From assembly GCA_005888465.1 (NCBI GenBank), contig VAYJ01000004.1, positions 2,524-38,427 on the forward strand: a stretch of 35,904 nucleotides of DNA, read 5' to 3'. Each line of letters starts with the position of its first letter. Within the stretch, counting starts at the first letter, position 1. This DNA is from Actinomycetota bacterium. GTDB lineage: Bacteria > Actinomycetota > UBA4738. Both the position numbers and the translations under genes were made by a program. Below, piece after piece: positions 15,837 through 24,101 of this stretch. The notes beneath the pieces were generated by a model. That model did no database searches. It saw only the letters and a list, made by a program, of their open reading frames with translations, and was not told the origin of the DNA.

Positions 15837-16558
15837 GCGGAGTCTCCATTGTGGATGCATGCGTTCAGCACCTCGAGGAAGTACTCGATCTCGGCCTCGC
15901 CCACCGCCGTGGACAGGCACCCGAGCCCGGTCGGCGCCAGCAGGATGCCGTGGTCGATGAGCTCGCGATAGAGCTGGTCGGACGACGCCATGATGCGGAA
16001 CGCGGTCGGGTTGTCCGGGTTCGTGATCTGCCGGCCGGCGGCGGCGAAGGCGAAGTCGAGGAACCCGGTCTCCCGGATGATCGGCAGGATCGGCGGGTGC
16101 ACGCCGGCGCCGATGATGACGCCGTACTTGACGTTGTCGTTGTAGACGGCGCGGTTGATCGCGGCCACCGTCTTGTCCGGCGCGTACACGGTATCGTAGG
16201 TCACGACCTCCAGCTTGTATTTCTCCCCCGCCACGGCGAAGACGCCGACGTCCTCGGCGGCCAGCTCGAGACCGCGCTGCACACCGAGGCCGAACGCCGC
16301 CGCCGGCCCCGAGACGGGGACGATGGCGCCGACCTTGAACGACTTCTGCGCGTGGACTCCAGCCGGCAGGCCGACCACGGCGAGCGCAACCAGCAAGACG
16401 AGGGCAAGCATCGGACGTCTCATGCGGAGTCTCCATTGTGGATGCATGCGTTCAGCACCTCGAGGAAGTACTCGATCTCGGCCTCGCCCACCGCCGTGGA
16501 CAGGCACCCGAGCCCGGTCGGCGCCAGCAGGATGCCGTGGTCGATGAGCTTGCGATAG
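15385..16558. repeat. 587-bp tandem duplication (two units)
   Basis: Unit 1 is 15385-15971 and unit 2 is 15972-16558, offset exactly 587 bp. They look identical wherever compared except one base (c at 15964, t at 16551). Each unit carries the 3' end of the aminotransferase gene, the 4-bp stop/start overlap, and the first ~152 codons of livK. The novel junction lies near 15964-15975, where aminotransferase and livK sequences share short similarity (both encode a D-x-L-Y segment). Either a recent duplication or an assembly artefact. Confidence 0.93.
15833..16423 (-). pseudogene. Chimeric ORF: LivK N-terminus fused to aminotransferase C-terminus
   Basis: Product of the tandem duplication. It keeps the livK ribosome site, ATG (16423), signal peptide and first ~152 residues, ending at SSDQLY. 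It then switches in frame to the last 44 residues of the aminotransferase (RELIDHGILLAPTGLGCLST onward). The total is 196 residues. It contains only part of the binding protein's first lobe, so ligand binding is improbable, but the frame is open and exported expression is possible. The aminotransferase-derived part differs from the true gene by one residue at the junction (Glu for Lys). Treated as a duplication by-product. Confidence 0.85.
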
Positions 16559-17766
16559 AGCCGGTCCAGCCGGGCGCGCTCGGCCTCCGAGGCGACGCCG
16601 CTGCGGTAGTCAACGAACGCGCGCTCGGCCGGGTGCAGACGGAAGAGCGAGCCCATGCCCGTCACGGCGCCTGGCACGCCGGCGCGCTCGAGACACGCCT
16701 GCACGCCGCTCCGGAGCTTGCCGCCCACCTCGTCGAGCCGGTCGAACGCCTTCTCGTCCATCAGCTGCATCGCGGCGAGACCGGCCGCCATCGTCACCGG
16801 GTTAGCGTTGAACGTGCCGCCGTGGGGGACGAGCGGCTTGCCGCCCCGCGGATCGAACACGGCCATCACGTCCGCGCGCCCGCCGACGGCGCCGACGGGA
16901 AAACCGCCGCCGATGATCTTGCCTAGGCTCGTGAGGTCCGGCCGGATACCGAACACGCCCTGGGCGCCGTGGTAGCCGAGCCGGAAGCTGATGACCTCGT
17001 CAAAGATGAGGCAGATCCCGTGCACCGCCGTCACCTCGCGGATCGCGCGGAGGAAGTCGGCGCGCGCGGGGATCAAGCCGACTCGATTCGGCATCGGGTC
17101 GATGAGGACGGCGGCGAGGTTCTTCGCCTCTCGCTCGATGCGCGCCACTGCCAGCTCGGTCCGGTTGAACGGCAGCACGACCACGTCCTCGAGCACCGAG
17201 GCGGGCGTCCCCTTCGAGTACGGTATGGACGCCGGCGCCTCCAGCGGTCCCCACTCGTCGGGTCCGGAGCCGAGGCTGACCTCCGCCCAGTCGTACGAGC
17301 CGTGGTACGCGCCCTCGAACTTCGCGATCTTGGGCCGGCCGGTGAACCCGCGCGCGGCCTTGATGGCCATCATCACGGCTTCGCTGCCGGAGTTCGCGAA
17401 GCGCACCTGGTCCACGCCGTCAAGGCGGTCGACGATGAGCGCGGCGAGATCGATCTCCTCCGCCGTGGGCAGGGGGAACGCCGAGCCGCGCGCCAGCCGG
17501 CGGGTGGCGGCCTCGGTCACGGCGGGGTGGGCGTGCCCGTGGATCAGTGCCGTGTAGTTGTTGAGGAGATCAAGGCGCCGGTCGCCGTCGACGTCGATGA
17601 TCCAGCAGCCCTCGCCCTCCGCCGCGTAGATCGGCCGGGGCGCCATGTAAACGGTCGTGCGGGAGTTGCCGCCGGGCAGCACGCCCTGCGCGCGCTCCCA
17701 CAGCTTCGCCGACCGGGAGTCCGGCCTCGCATACGCCCGCGTCTCGGTGATCGTCCTCAGCGCCAT
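16420..17766 (-). CDS. Class III PLP aminotransferase / glutamate-1-semialdehyde aminomutase-like
   Basis: Cytoplasmic PLP enzyme of the class III aminotransferase family, closest in pattern to glutamate-1-semialdehyde 2,1-aminomutase. The chosen start ATG 17766 (MALRTITETRAY) lies behind GGAGAGGAGAG; the open frame extends upstream only as shadow. The 448 residues contain LPGGNSRTTVYMAPRPIY, FANSGSEAVMMAIKAARGFTG, IFDEVISFRLGYHGAQ and the PLP-lysine motif LGKIIGGGFPVGAVGG with Lys283. Its place between hyuB and livK in a catabolic and transport operon argues for amino-acid or amino-ketone catabolism rather than haem synthesis. The hyuB stop is 35 bp upstream. The last 34 or so codons lie in the duplicated unit; its stop overlaps the ATG of the duplicated livK start. 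Confidence 0.9.
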   Translation of the reverse strand: MALRTITETRAYARPDSRSAKLWERAQGVLPGGNSRTTVYMAPRPIYAAEGEGCWIIDVDGDRRLDLLNNYTALIHGHAHPAVTEAATRRLARGSAFPLPTAEEIDLAALIVDRLDGVDQVRFANSGSEAVMMAIKAARGFTGRPKIAKFEGAYHGSYDWAEVSLGSGPDEWGPLEAPASIPYSKGTPASVLEDVVVLPFNRTELAVARIEREAKNLAAVLIDPMPNRVGLIPARADFLRAIREVTAVHGICLIFDEVISFRLGYHGAQGVFGIRPDLTSLGKIIGGGFPVGAVGGRADVMAVFDPRGGKPLVPHGGTFNANPVTMAAGLAAMQLMDEKAFDRLDEVGGKLRSGVQACLERAGVPGAVTGMGSLFRLHPAERAFVDYRSGVASEAERARLDRLYRKLIDHGILLAPTGLGCLSTAVGEAEIEYFLEVLNACIHNGDSA

Positions 17767-17801
17767 CGTCTCTCCTCTCCTCGTTGACCCGATCGCGTCC
17801 G

Positions 17802-19556
17802 TCAGCGCCGGGCGCGCGACTCGCGCAGGCGCGCCGTGGCGCCGACGTCGACGGCGGGCGGAGCGCCTCGCAGCACCACGCCGTAGTCGCGCTCGGCGTC
17901 CTCCACCGTGAAGTATCCGCGCGCGACGTCGCGGCACACCAGCGCGGGGTCACGGTCGAGCGGATCACCGTAGCCGCCGCCGCCCGGCGTGCGCACCGTG
18001 ATCAGATCGCCCGCCTTCACGCGGATGTCTTCGTCCTTCGACCAGTGGGGCGATATGTACGTGCGCCCGTCCTGCTCCAGGACCACCTCGTTGCGCGCGC
18101 CGTCGTGACCGCCGAACAGACCGGGAGGAGCGACGCGCCCGTGGTCCATCAGGTACGACAGCAGCCCCTCGCCGCGGCAGATGCGGACGCGATAGTCGAC
18201 GCCGAACCCGCCGCGCGTCTTTCCGGCGCCGCCCGACCGCTCGCGCAGCGCGTACTGCTCGAAGCGCAAGGGATAGTGCTGCTCCAGCACCTCCGTCGGC
18301 TGTGTCTTCGAGATCCCGATCGTCGAGCAGCCGTTCGTGAGCCCGTCATTGTCCAGGTGGCCGCCGTACCCGCCGCCGGAGAACACGTACATGATGTAGT
18401 GCCGCTCCTTCAGCGGGTCGTAACCGCCGAGCGTGAGGTTGCCGCTCGTGCCGGCGGGCGCCGCGAACAGGTCGTCGGGGATCGCGCGCGCCAGCGTGGT
18501 GAAGACACTCTCGGCGATGCGCGCGCTGACCTCGGCCGCGCAGCCGGAGACGGGGCTCGGGTACCGCGCGTAGAGGAACGTCTTGTGCGGGTCCGCGATG
18601 TGGAGGGGCTCGAAGCACCCGGCATTGATCGGCACGTCGGGGAAGATGTGCTTGATGGCCAAGTACACCGCCGCCTTCGTCGTCGCGATGACGCTGTTGA
18701 GCGGCCCGCGGCACGGCGGGCTCGACTCCGAGAAGTCGAAGTGGAGATCGCTGCCGTTCTTCTTGATGCGCAAGCGGATCGCCAGCGGGTCGGGCCCGAT
18801 GCCGTCGGAATCGAGGAAGGCCTCGCCGCCGTAGATGCCATCGGGGATCTTCGCGATGTGCGCTCGCATCATCTGCTCGGAGCGGTGGCGCAGCTCCGTC
18901 ACGCACGCGGTCACGATGTCCTCGCCGTAGCGGTCGATCAGCGCCGTGAGCCGCTTCTCGCCCACCGTGAGAGCGGCCACCTGCGCCTTGATGTCGCCGA
19001 TCCGCTCCTCCGGGACGCGGATGTTCGCCAGGATGATCGACAGGATGTCCTCGTCCATCACGCCCTCGCGAAACAGCTTCACGGGGGGCAGGCGGAGGCC
19101 CTCCTGCTGGACTTCCGTGGCGCGCGACGAGAAGCCGCCCGGCACCGAGCCGCCGGTATCGGGCCAGTGGCCCGTGTTCGAGAGGTATGACCAGAGCCGG
19201 CCGCGATAGAAGAACGGCTTCACCATCTTGACATCCATCAGGTGCGTACCGCCCGCGTACGGGTCGTTGATGATGAAGATGTCGCCGGGCTGCAAGCTCT
19301 CGTCGCCGCGCTGGGCGACGTGCTCGATCACCGCTCGTGTCGTGAACTGCATGACGCCGACGAAAATCGGCAGCCCCAGCTCCCCCTGTGCGATGACCTC
19401 GCCGTTGTCCTTGGAGTAGATGCCGTCGGAGCGGTCGAAGCCCTCCGAGATGACAGGCGAAAACGCCGCCCGCTCGAAGGTGAGGTCCATCTCGGTCGCG
19501 ACCTGCTGCAGGCCGTTCTGGACGACGACGAGCGTGACCGGGTCGATCGGCTTCAT
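17802..19556 (-). CDS. hyuB: Hydantoinase B / oxoprolinase beta subunit family
   Basis: Subunit of an ATP-dependent amide-ring hydrolase or carboxylase of the HyuAB/5-oxoprolinase/acetophenone carboxylase family. The own start is ATG 19556 (MKPIDPVTLVVVQNGLQQVA) and the length is 584 residues, normal for HyuB. Landmarks include ERAAFSPVISEGFDRSDGIY, FIINDPYAGGTHLMDVKMV, FDFSESSPPCRGPLNS and the C-terminal TVRTPGGGGYGDPLDRDP. It is the second gene of the minus-strand operon. Because of a deletion in hyuA, its frame is now continuous with hyuA with no stop between, so it may be made alone from its ATG or as part of a 1249-residue fusion. Substrate could be a hydantoin, 5-oxoproline or related lactam. 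Confidence 0.92.
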   Translation of the reverse strand: MKPIDPVTLVVVQNGLQQVATEMDLTFERAAFSPVISEGFDRSDGIYSKDNGEVIAQGELGLPIFVGVMQFTTRAVIEHVAQRGDESLQPGDIFIINDPYAGGTHLMDVKMVKPFFYRGRLWSYLSNTGHWPDTGGSVPGGFSSRATEVQQEGLRLPPVKLFREGVMDEDILSIILANIRVPEERIGDIKAQVAALTVGEKRLTALIDRYGEDIVTACVTELRHRSEQMMRAHIAKIPDGIYGGEAFLDSDGIGPDPLAIRLRIKKNGSDLHFDFSESSPPCRGPLNSVIATTKAAVYLAIKHIFPDVPINAGCFEPLHIADPHKTFLYARYPSPVSGCAAEVSARIAESVFTTLARAIPDDLFAAPAGTSGNLTLGGYDPLKERHYIMYVFSGGGYGGHLDNDGLTNGCSTIGISKTQPTEVLEQHYPLRFEQYALRERSGGAGKTRGGFGVDYRVRICRGEGLLSYLMDHGRVAPPGLFGGHDGARNEVVLEQDGRTYISPHWSKDEDIRVKAGDLITVRTPGGGGYGDPLDRDPALVCRDVARGYFTVEDAERDYGVVLRGAPPAVDVGATARLRESRARR

Positions 19557-21551
19557 GCGACTCCTCGCACGGAGATGATGAGGTTGCCTAACGCGTCGAC
19601 CTCGACCCGGTCGCCCGGCTCGACCACCGTGGTCGAGTCGAGCTGCTCCACGATGCGGCGTGTCGCGCCACGCGCCGTCGAACCACGCCCGGCGGCTCCC
19701 GGCTTTCGCGTCGGCCAGCGCGCCGCGTGCTGGTGCCGCCGCGAGCCCGTCCAGCGAGACCGGGGGACGGCGGCCGATGACCGCGGTGCGCAGGCTCATC
19801 ACGAGCGCGCGCATCTGCTTCAGCTCGACCTCGAAGCGTTCCCAGTACGCGCGCTCGAACCCCAGCAGGAGGTCGTCGCGCTCGAAGTTGGTGCGCGGGA
19901 TCGTGACCGTCAGCACGTGCGTCTGCCCGGCGAACTGCATGTCGGCCTGGTGCAGCACGCTGACCGTCTCGACCTCCACGCCCTCGGAGGCGAGCATGCG
20001 CTTGCCTTCCGCCACCTGCGCGGCCAGGATCGCGCGCGCCTCGTCGACGTCCATGCGGCCGACGTCCTGGTTGATCGTCCGCACGAAGTCGTGGCGGACG
20101 TCAGCCACGAGGCAGCCGAGCGCGGAGGTGATCCCGGGCCGCGCCGGCACCAGCACCTTGGGGATCACCAGCTCCCGCGCGAGCGCGACGGCGTGGAGCG
20201 GTCCGGCGCCGCCGAACGCGAACAGGATGAAGTCGCGCGGATCATAGCCGCGCTGCAACGACACGAGACGGATCGCGCCCGCCATTTTGTCGTTGGCCAC
20301 GCGGATGATGGCGGCGGCGACCTCGTCGGGGCCGAAGCCGAGGTGCGCGCCGATCTTCTTGTCGAAGATGTCCCGCACACGATCGAGCTCCGCCGCGCCC
20401 GCGACGCCGAGCAGCCCGTCCGGGTTCAGACGGCCGAGCAGGAGATTGGCGTCGGTCGTGGTCGGCTCGTCGCCACCGCGGCGGTAGCAGATCGGCCCCG
20501 GCTCGGCGCCGGCGCTCTCCGGTCCCACCTGCAGGATGCCGGCGGAGTTCACGCGCGCGATGGAGCCGCCGCCGGCGCCGATCGTGTGGATATCGATCAT
20601 CGGCACGCGGACGGGCAGCCCGTAGCCCATCTCCTTGTCGGCGGTCACGGCCGGCACGCCGTCGCGGATCACGCCGACATCGAAGCTGGTGCCGCCCATG
20701 TCGCACGAGATGACGTCGCGATAGCCCGCGGTGAGCGCGGTGTAGGCGGCGGCCTTGACCCCGGCCGCCGGCCCCGACATGAGCGTGTTGACGGCGTGGC
20801 GAGCGGCGACGTCGACCGACATGGTCCCGCCATTGCCTTGCATGACCAGCAGCTCGCGCCCGCAGCCCTCGCGCCGCAGCTCACCCGCGAGCGCTCGCAG
20901 GTACCGGTCGATCACCGGCTGCACGTAGCCGTTGATCGCCGCCGTGGAGCCGCGCTCGAACTCACGGTACTCGGGTAGAAGCTCCGCGCCGACGGTGACA
21001 TAAGCGTTCGGCCATACCGCGGCCGCGATCTCGCGCGCCCTCCGCTCGTGCCGGTCGTTGACGTAGGAGTGGATGAAGTGGATGACGAGCGCCTCGGCGC
21101 CGGCCGCGCGCAGCGCCTCGGCAGCGCGCCGCACCGCCTCCTCGTCGAGCGTGACCACCACTTCCCCTTCGGCATCCATGCGCTCGGGCACCTCGATGCG
21201 AAGATCGCGCGGGATGAGGGGCTCGAACGTTCCCTTGAGGCCGTACGGTGTGGGACGCGTGCGGCGTCCCAGCTCCAGCACGTCCCGGAAGCCGCCGGTG
21301 GTGATGAGCCCCACCACCGCGCCCTTGCGCTCGAGCAGCGCGTTCGTCGCCGTCGTCGTGCCGTGAACTAGGGCTTTGATCGCCGCCGGCGCGATGCCCA
21401 CCTCGCGCAGCGCGGCCAGCACGCCTTCCGCCTGATTGCGCACGGTCGTCGGGACCTTGGCGATGCGCACCTGCCCGGTAGCCTCGTCCATTAGGATGAG
21501 GTCGGTGAAGGTGCCGCCTACGTCGACGCCGATCAGATTCGTGGCGGCCAT
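19553..21551 (-). CDS. hyuA: Hydantoinase A / oxoprolinase alpha subunit with C-terminal deletion and frameshift
   Basis: ATP-binding subunit partner of HyuB. Start ATG 21551 (MAATNLIGVDVGGTFTDL) has GAGGT upstream; ATG 21575 is an alternative. Motifs include the acetate/sugar-kinase-like phosphate loop GVDVGGTFTD, VHGTTTATNALLERKG, ISCDMGGTSFDVG and GAGGGSIARVN. Residues 1-632 read normally to WFDGAWRDTP. At 19655/19656 about 16-18 codons plus one base are missing. The usual ending (IVEQLDSTTVVEPGDRVEV, LGNLIISVRGVA, TGA at 19555-19553) continues in another frame. In the live frame 33 aberrant codons lead into hyuB without a stop. The lesion is in the terminal domain, so activity is uncertain. 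Original stop and hyuB start overlapped by 4 bp. Confidence 0.85.
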
Positions 21552-21775
21552 GACTGCGGTGACCTCGTGGCTCATAGGAACCGGGAATTCCGATATGGAC
21601 CGATCGCCGCCCCGGTGACGGCGTCCACCGAGCTGGCAGCCACTCTGGAACCCCTGGCGCCGGTTCAGCCCGTTGCCTCCGAGTGTGGTCGCTCCGACCG
21701 TGTCGTGCAAAGACACCGCCGCCGCGGCCCCCTCTCGCTGCTCATTCCCCCCGCTCCCTGTGCAGGACTCAGGAA

Positions 21776-21963
21776 TCAGGTCGGATACGCCGCGAGCAGC
21801 TCGATACGCCCGAGGATCTTCCCAAAGAGGCGCTGCGTCAAGTGGCTTTCGGCCAGCTGGAGGATGAAGTACGGAGCATGCCGGATCAGGCGGCCGCCGG
21901 TCTTGAACGGCCGCTGTTGCGAGCTCGTCAGCGACCAATTCTGAAACCCCGATTGGCCGATGG
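21776..21963 (-). pseudogene. Transposase C-terminal remnant (IS4/IS1380-like)
   Basis: Minus-strand reading gives GFQNWSLTSSQQRPFKTGG, RLIRHAPYFILQLAESHL, TQRLFGKILGRIELLAAYPT and a TGA at 21778-21776. The pattern (K-T-G-G-R-L-I-R-H-A-x-Y-F, then L-A-E-S-H-L-T-x-R-L-F) matches the C-terminal end of DDE transposases of the IS4/IS1380 kind as I know them. The catalytic core is absent, and I could not identify terminal inverted repeats. It marks a past insertion next to palindrome copy 2. Confidence 0.65.
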
Positions 21964-22135
21964 GTCGAGCGAGATCCGAGCACGATGGGTACTGTGTATT
22001 TTAGGTCCGGCGGCTCCCGCAACCTCCCCGGGTTGAGCGGTGACACGGGGTGCACTCCAACGCGGTCGCATTCGCTCGCGCGAGCGTCGACATGGATCAT
22101 CGCCTCCTGGATCGACCTTAAGAGGGGCCGTGTAC

Positions 22136-22161
22136 TGTTCGTAACCGCTCGGTTGCGAACA
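22136..22161 (+). repeat. Palindromic repeat, copy 2 of 3
   Basis: Left arm TGTTCGTAACCG, centre CT, right arm CGGTTGCGAACA; a 12-bp stem with a single G:U position as RNA. Same orientation as the copies at 1081 and 35593. It lies in a low-GC spacer about 170 bp from a transposase remnant and about 160 bp upstream of the iclR promoter. Confidence 0.8.
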
Positions 22162-22319
22162 ACCGGCGAGGCGGAGCCCGAATTAAGCGCCACGATTTCG
22201 GCGCCCTTCAGTCGGCCGCAAGCTTCTTTGACCGTTGGGGCAGTGACCCAAAGGTTGGCCTTCAGATGATCTTCAAAAGACCTATAACGCCGTTAGGCTA
22301 CGCTCCCAATCTCTGTGGC

Positions 22320-22362
22320 TTGACGGCGCCCGACCCGGATGATAAATACGAAACTCAGTTTC
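22320..22362 (+). promoter_or_regulatory. iclR operon promoter and candidate IclR-type operator
   Basis: TTGACG at 22320-22325 is a 5/6 match to a -35 box. TAAATA at 22343-22348 (17-bp spacer) or GATAAA at 22341-22346 (15-bp) could be the -10. GAAACTCAGTTTC at 22350-22362 is a perfect inverted repeat (6+1+6) at the expected transcription start. Its GAAAC-N3-GTTTC core matches, as I recall it, the core of the KdgR operator, KdgR being an IclR-family repressor. The coding start of the IclR gene lies 6 bp downstream, so autoregulation is likely. Confidence 0.55.
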
Positions 22363-22368
22363 CTCTTT

Positions 22369-23232
22369 ATGATCTCCACGACAACCTCCCGGGCTAGCGC
22401 AGCCAGCGTCGCCTCCGTCTCGCGGGCCATGCGCGTGCTGGATGCTTTCGCGAGCCATCCTGCTGGCGTGGCGCTCACCTCTCTCAGCGCCGAGCTAGGC
22501 TACGGCAAGGCGAGCCTCTCGAAGATCCTCGCCACGATGGCCCGCGAGGGATTCGTGCGGCGCGATCCCGTGAGCGCGCACTTCCACCTGAGCTGGCGGC
22601 TCCTCGCTCTCGCCTTCGGTCATGCCCAACGGGTGGGCATCCACGGGCTCTGCTCGCCCGTCCTCCAGGCGCTCGCTGACCAGACGGACGAGCTCGTCCA
22701 ACTCGCCGTCGTGGAGGACAACCACGTGCTCTTTGTCGCCAAGGCAGAAGGGCCGGGCCAGCAGATGCGGATGATGCCCCTGGTGGGCGTGGTGGCGCCG
22801 GTTCACGCCACAGCGAGTGGCAAGGTGTGGCTCGCGAGCCTGCCCCGCCCGGAGGCAGCGGCGGTCCTGGCGCGCCAGGGGCTCCCGCGGCTCGCTTCGC
22901 ACACCATTACCTCGCGGGAGCGTCTGCTCGCCCAGCTCCGCAACGTCCGTGCCCGCGGCTACGCCGTGGTCGATGAAGAGCTCGTGGACGGCGGGCGCGC
23001 GGTGGCCGCGCCGATCCTCAAGGCCGGGCACGTCGTCGGAGCCGTGGCGGTGTCGGGGCCGACGTTCCGCCTGCCCGTGGCGAAGCTGCACCGTCTGGCG
23101 CCGATCGTCCGCCGTGCGGCCGCGGAGCTGGAGGCGGTCTGGGTCCAGCATGTGACCGCGCGCGACTTCGGGCTCGGAGTGCGGCCGCCGGAGGGCCACC
23201 GGCGGGCCCCCGCGTCGCAGGCCAGCCGATGA
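22369..23232 (+). CDS. IclR-family transcriptional regulator
   Basis: Winged-helix regulator with a C-terminal effector-binding domain, probably sensing a catabolic intermediate and controlling its own operon. Start ATG 22369 (MISTTTSRASAASVASVSRA) is preferred over the in-frame ATG 22339, which would fall inside the promoter spacer. The 287 residues contain the N-terminal HTH (LDAFASHPAGVALTSLSAEL, GYGKASLSKILATMAREGFV) and the IclR effector domain (HATASGKVWLASLP, GYAVVDEELVDGGRAVAAPI). The stop overlaps the next start by 4 bp, so the regulator is translated with the molybdenum hydroxylase genes. No upstream Shine-Dalgarno is obvious. Confidence 0.9.
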   Translation: MISTTTSRASAASVASVSRAMRVLDAFASHPAGVALTSLSAELGYGKASLSKILATMAREGFVRRDPVSAHFHLSWRLLALAFGHAQRVGIHGLCSPVLQALADQTDELVQLAVVEDNHVLFVAKAEGPGQQMRMMPLVGVVAPVHATASGKVWLASLPRPEAAAVLARQGLPRLASHTITSRERLLAQLRNVRARGYAVVDEELVDGGRAVAAPILKAGHVVGAVAVSGPTFRLPVAKLHRLAPIVRRAAAELEAVWVQHVTARDFGLGVRPPEGHRRAPASQASR

Positions 23233-24101
23233 GTTTCGAGTACCACGAGCCGACGTCGCTGGCCGAGGCCGTCGACCTGGGCGCCCGCTTCGGCGCCGAC
23301 GGCCGCTTCCTCGCCGGCGGCACCGATCTCATTATCCAAATACGCCGGGGCAAGCTGCGCCTGCGCCACGTCGTGGGCCTGCACCGGGTCCCCGGTCTCG
23401 ACGGCATCGACGCCAACGGATCGGTGACCCTGGGGGCTCTCGTCACCCATCGAGCGCTGGAGCGCCATTCGGCCTTCCAGGGCCGCCTCCGCGCTCTCGT
23501 GGAGGGCGCGGAGGTCGTGGGGGGCCACCAGGTCCGGAACGTCGGCACCGTGGGCGGCAACATCGTCAACGCCTCACCCGCCGCCGATGTGACCCCCGTG
23601 CTCCTCACCCTCGACACCACGGTGACATGCGCGGGCCGGGGGGGGGAGCGTACGCTCCCCCTCGACGGCTTCCTTGTTGGTCCGGGCCAGACCGCGCTGC
23701 GCCCCGGGGAGCTCCTCACCGGTCTCCGTTTCTCCGCTCTCCCAGGACGCTCCGCCACGGCCTTTCTCAAGGCCGGCCGGCGCAAGGCTATGGAGATCTC
23801 CGTCGTCTGCGTGGCCGCGCGGCTCACGCTTGATGCGGCGGGCGAGCGCTGCGCCGAGGTCCGGATCGCCCTCGGCGCTGTCGCGCCGACGACGCGGCGC
23901 GCGCGGGCGGCCGAGCGAGCCCTCGAAGGCCGCGTACCGACGCCGGATGCGCTGCGAGCCGCGGGGAGACTCGCCGCGGCCGAGAGTCAGCCGATCAGTG
24001 ATGTCCGCGCCTCGGCGCGCTACCGCACCCTCGTCGTGGAGACGCTGGTGACCCGCGCGCTCACCCGCTGCCTCGAGCGCATCCGGGACGCGGCGTCGTG
24101 A
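23229..24101 (+). CDS. Molybdenum hydroxylase FAD-binding (medium) subunit
   Basis: FAD subunit (CoxM/CutM type) that carries electrons from the iron-sulfur centres of a molybdenum hydroxylase to an acceptor. The 290 residues start MSFEYHEPTSLAEAVDLGA and show both FAD motifs: AGGTDL (29-34) and TVGGNIVNASPAAD (107-120). Length is normal for the family. Its ATGA overlaps the iclR stop and its own stop overlaps the GTG of the 2Fe-2S subunit, giving a coupled M-S-L gene order. Confidence 0.93.
   Translation: MSFEYHEPTSLAEAVDLGARFGADGRFLAGGTDLIIQIRRGKLRLRHVVGLHRVPGLDGIDANGSVTLGALVTHRALERHSAFQGRLRALVEGAEVVGGHQVRNVGTVGGNIVNASPAADVTPVLLTLDTTVTCAGRGGERTLPLDGFLVGPGQTALRPGELLTGLRFSALPGRSATAFLKAGRRKAMEISVVCVAARLTLDAAGERCAEVRIALGAVAPTTRRARAAERALEGRVPTPDALRAAGRLAAAESQPISDVRASARYRTLVVETLVTRALTRCLERIRDAAS

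Larger units (their letters stand above)
21576..22319. other. Low-GC spacer between divergent operons
   Basis: About 740 bp without an intact gene, lying between the hyuA 5' end and the iclR promoter. It contains a transposase C-terminal remnant (21776-21963) and palindrome copy 2 (22136-22161). GC drops to about 47% in one counted line near 22261-22320. The open frame continuing upstream of hyuA through this region does not resemble a protein. I see no clear promoter for the hyu-liv operon. Confidence 0.6.

Noticed and set aside
15834-16436. Single long livK ORF extending about 200 codons upstream of the signal peptide
   Set aside because: The extension is out-of-frame shadow of the duplicated unit; the signal peptide and ribosome site place the livK start at 15836.
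16420-17766. HemL, haem-pathway glutamate-1-semialdehyde aminomutase
   Set aside because: Sequence is of that family, but the gene is embedded in a hyu-liv catabolic and transport operon, so a haem role is not supported.
19242-20978. Long plus-strand open frame opposite hyuA and hyuB
   Set aside because: It lies opposite well-supported coding sequence and shows no recognisable protein pattern; explained by GC codon bias.
21576-22193. N-terminal extension of HyuA of about 200 residues
   Set aside because: The frame is merely open through a low-GC spacer and crosses the transposase remnant in a different frame; the family start at GVDVGGTFTD fits ATG 21551 or 21575.
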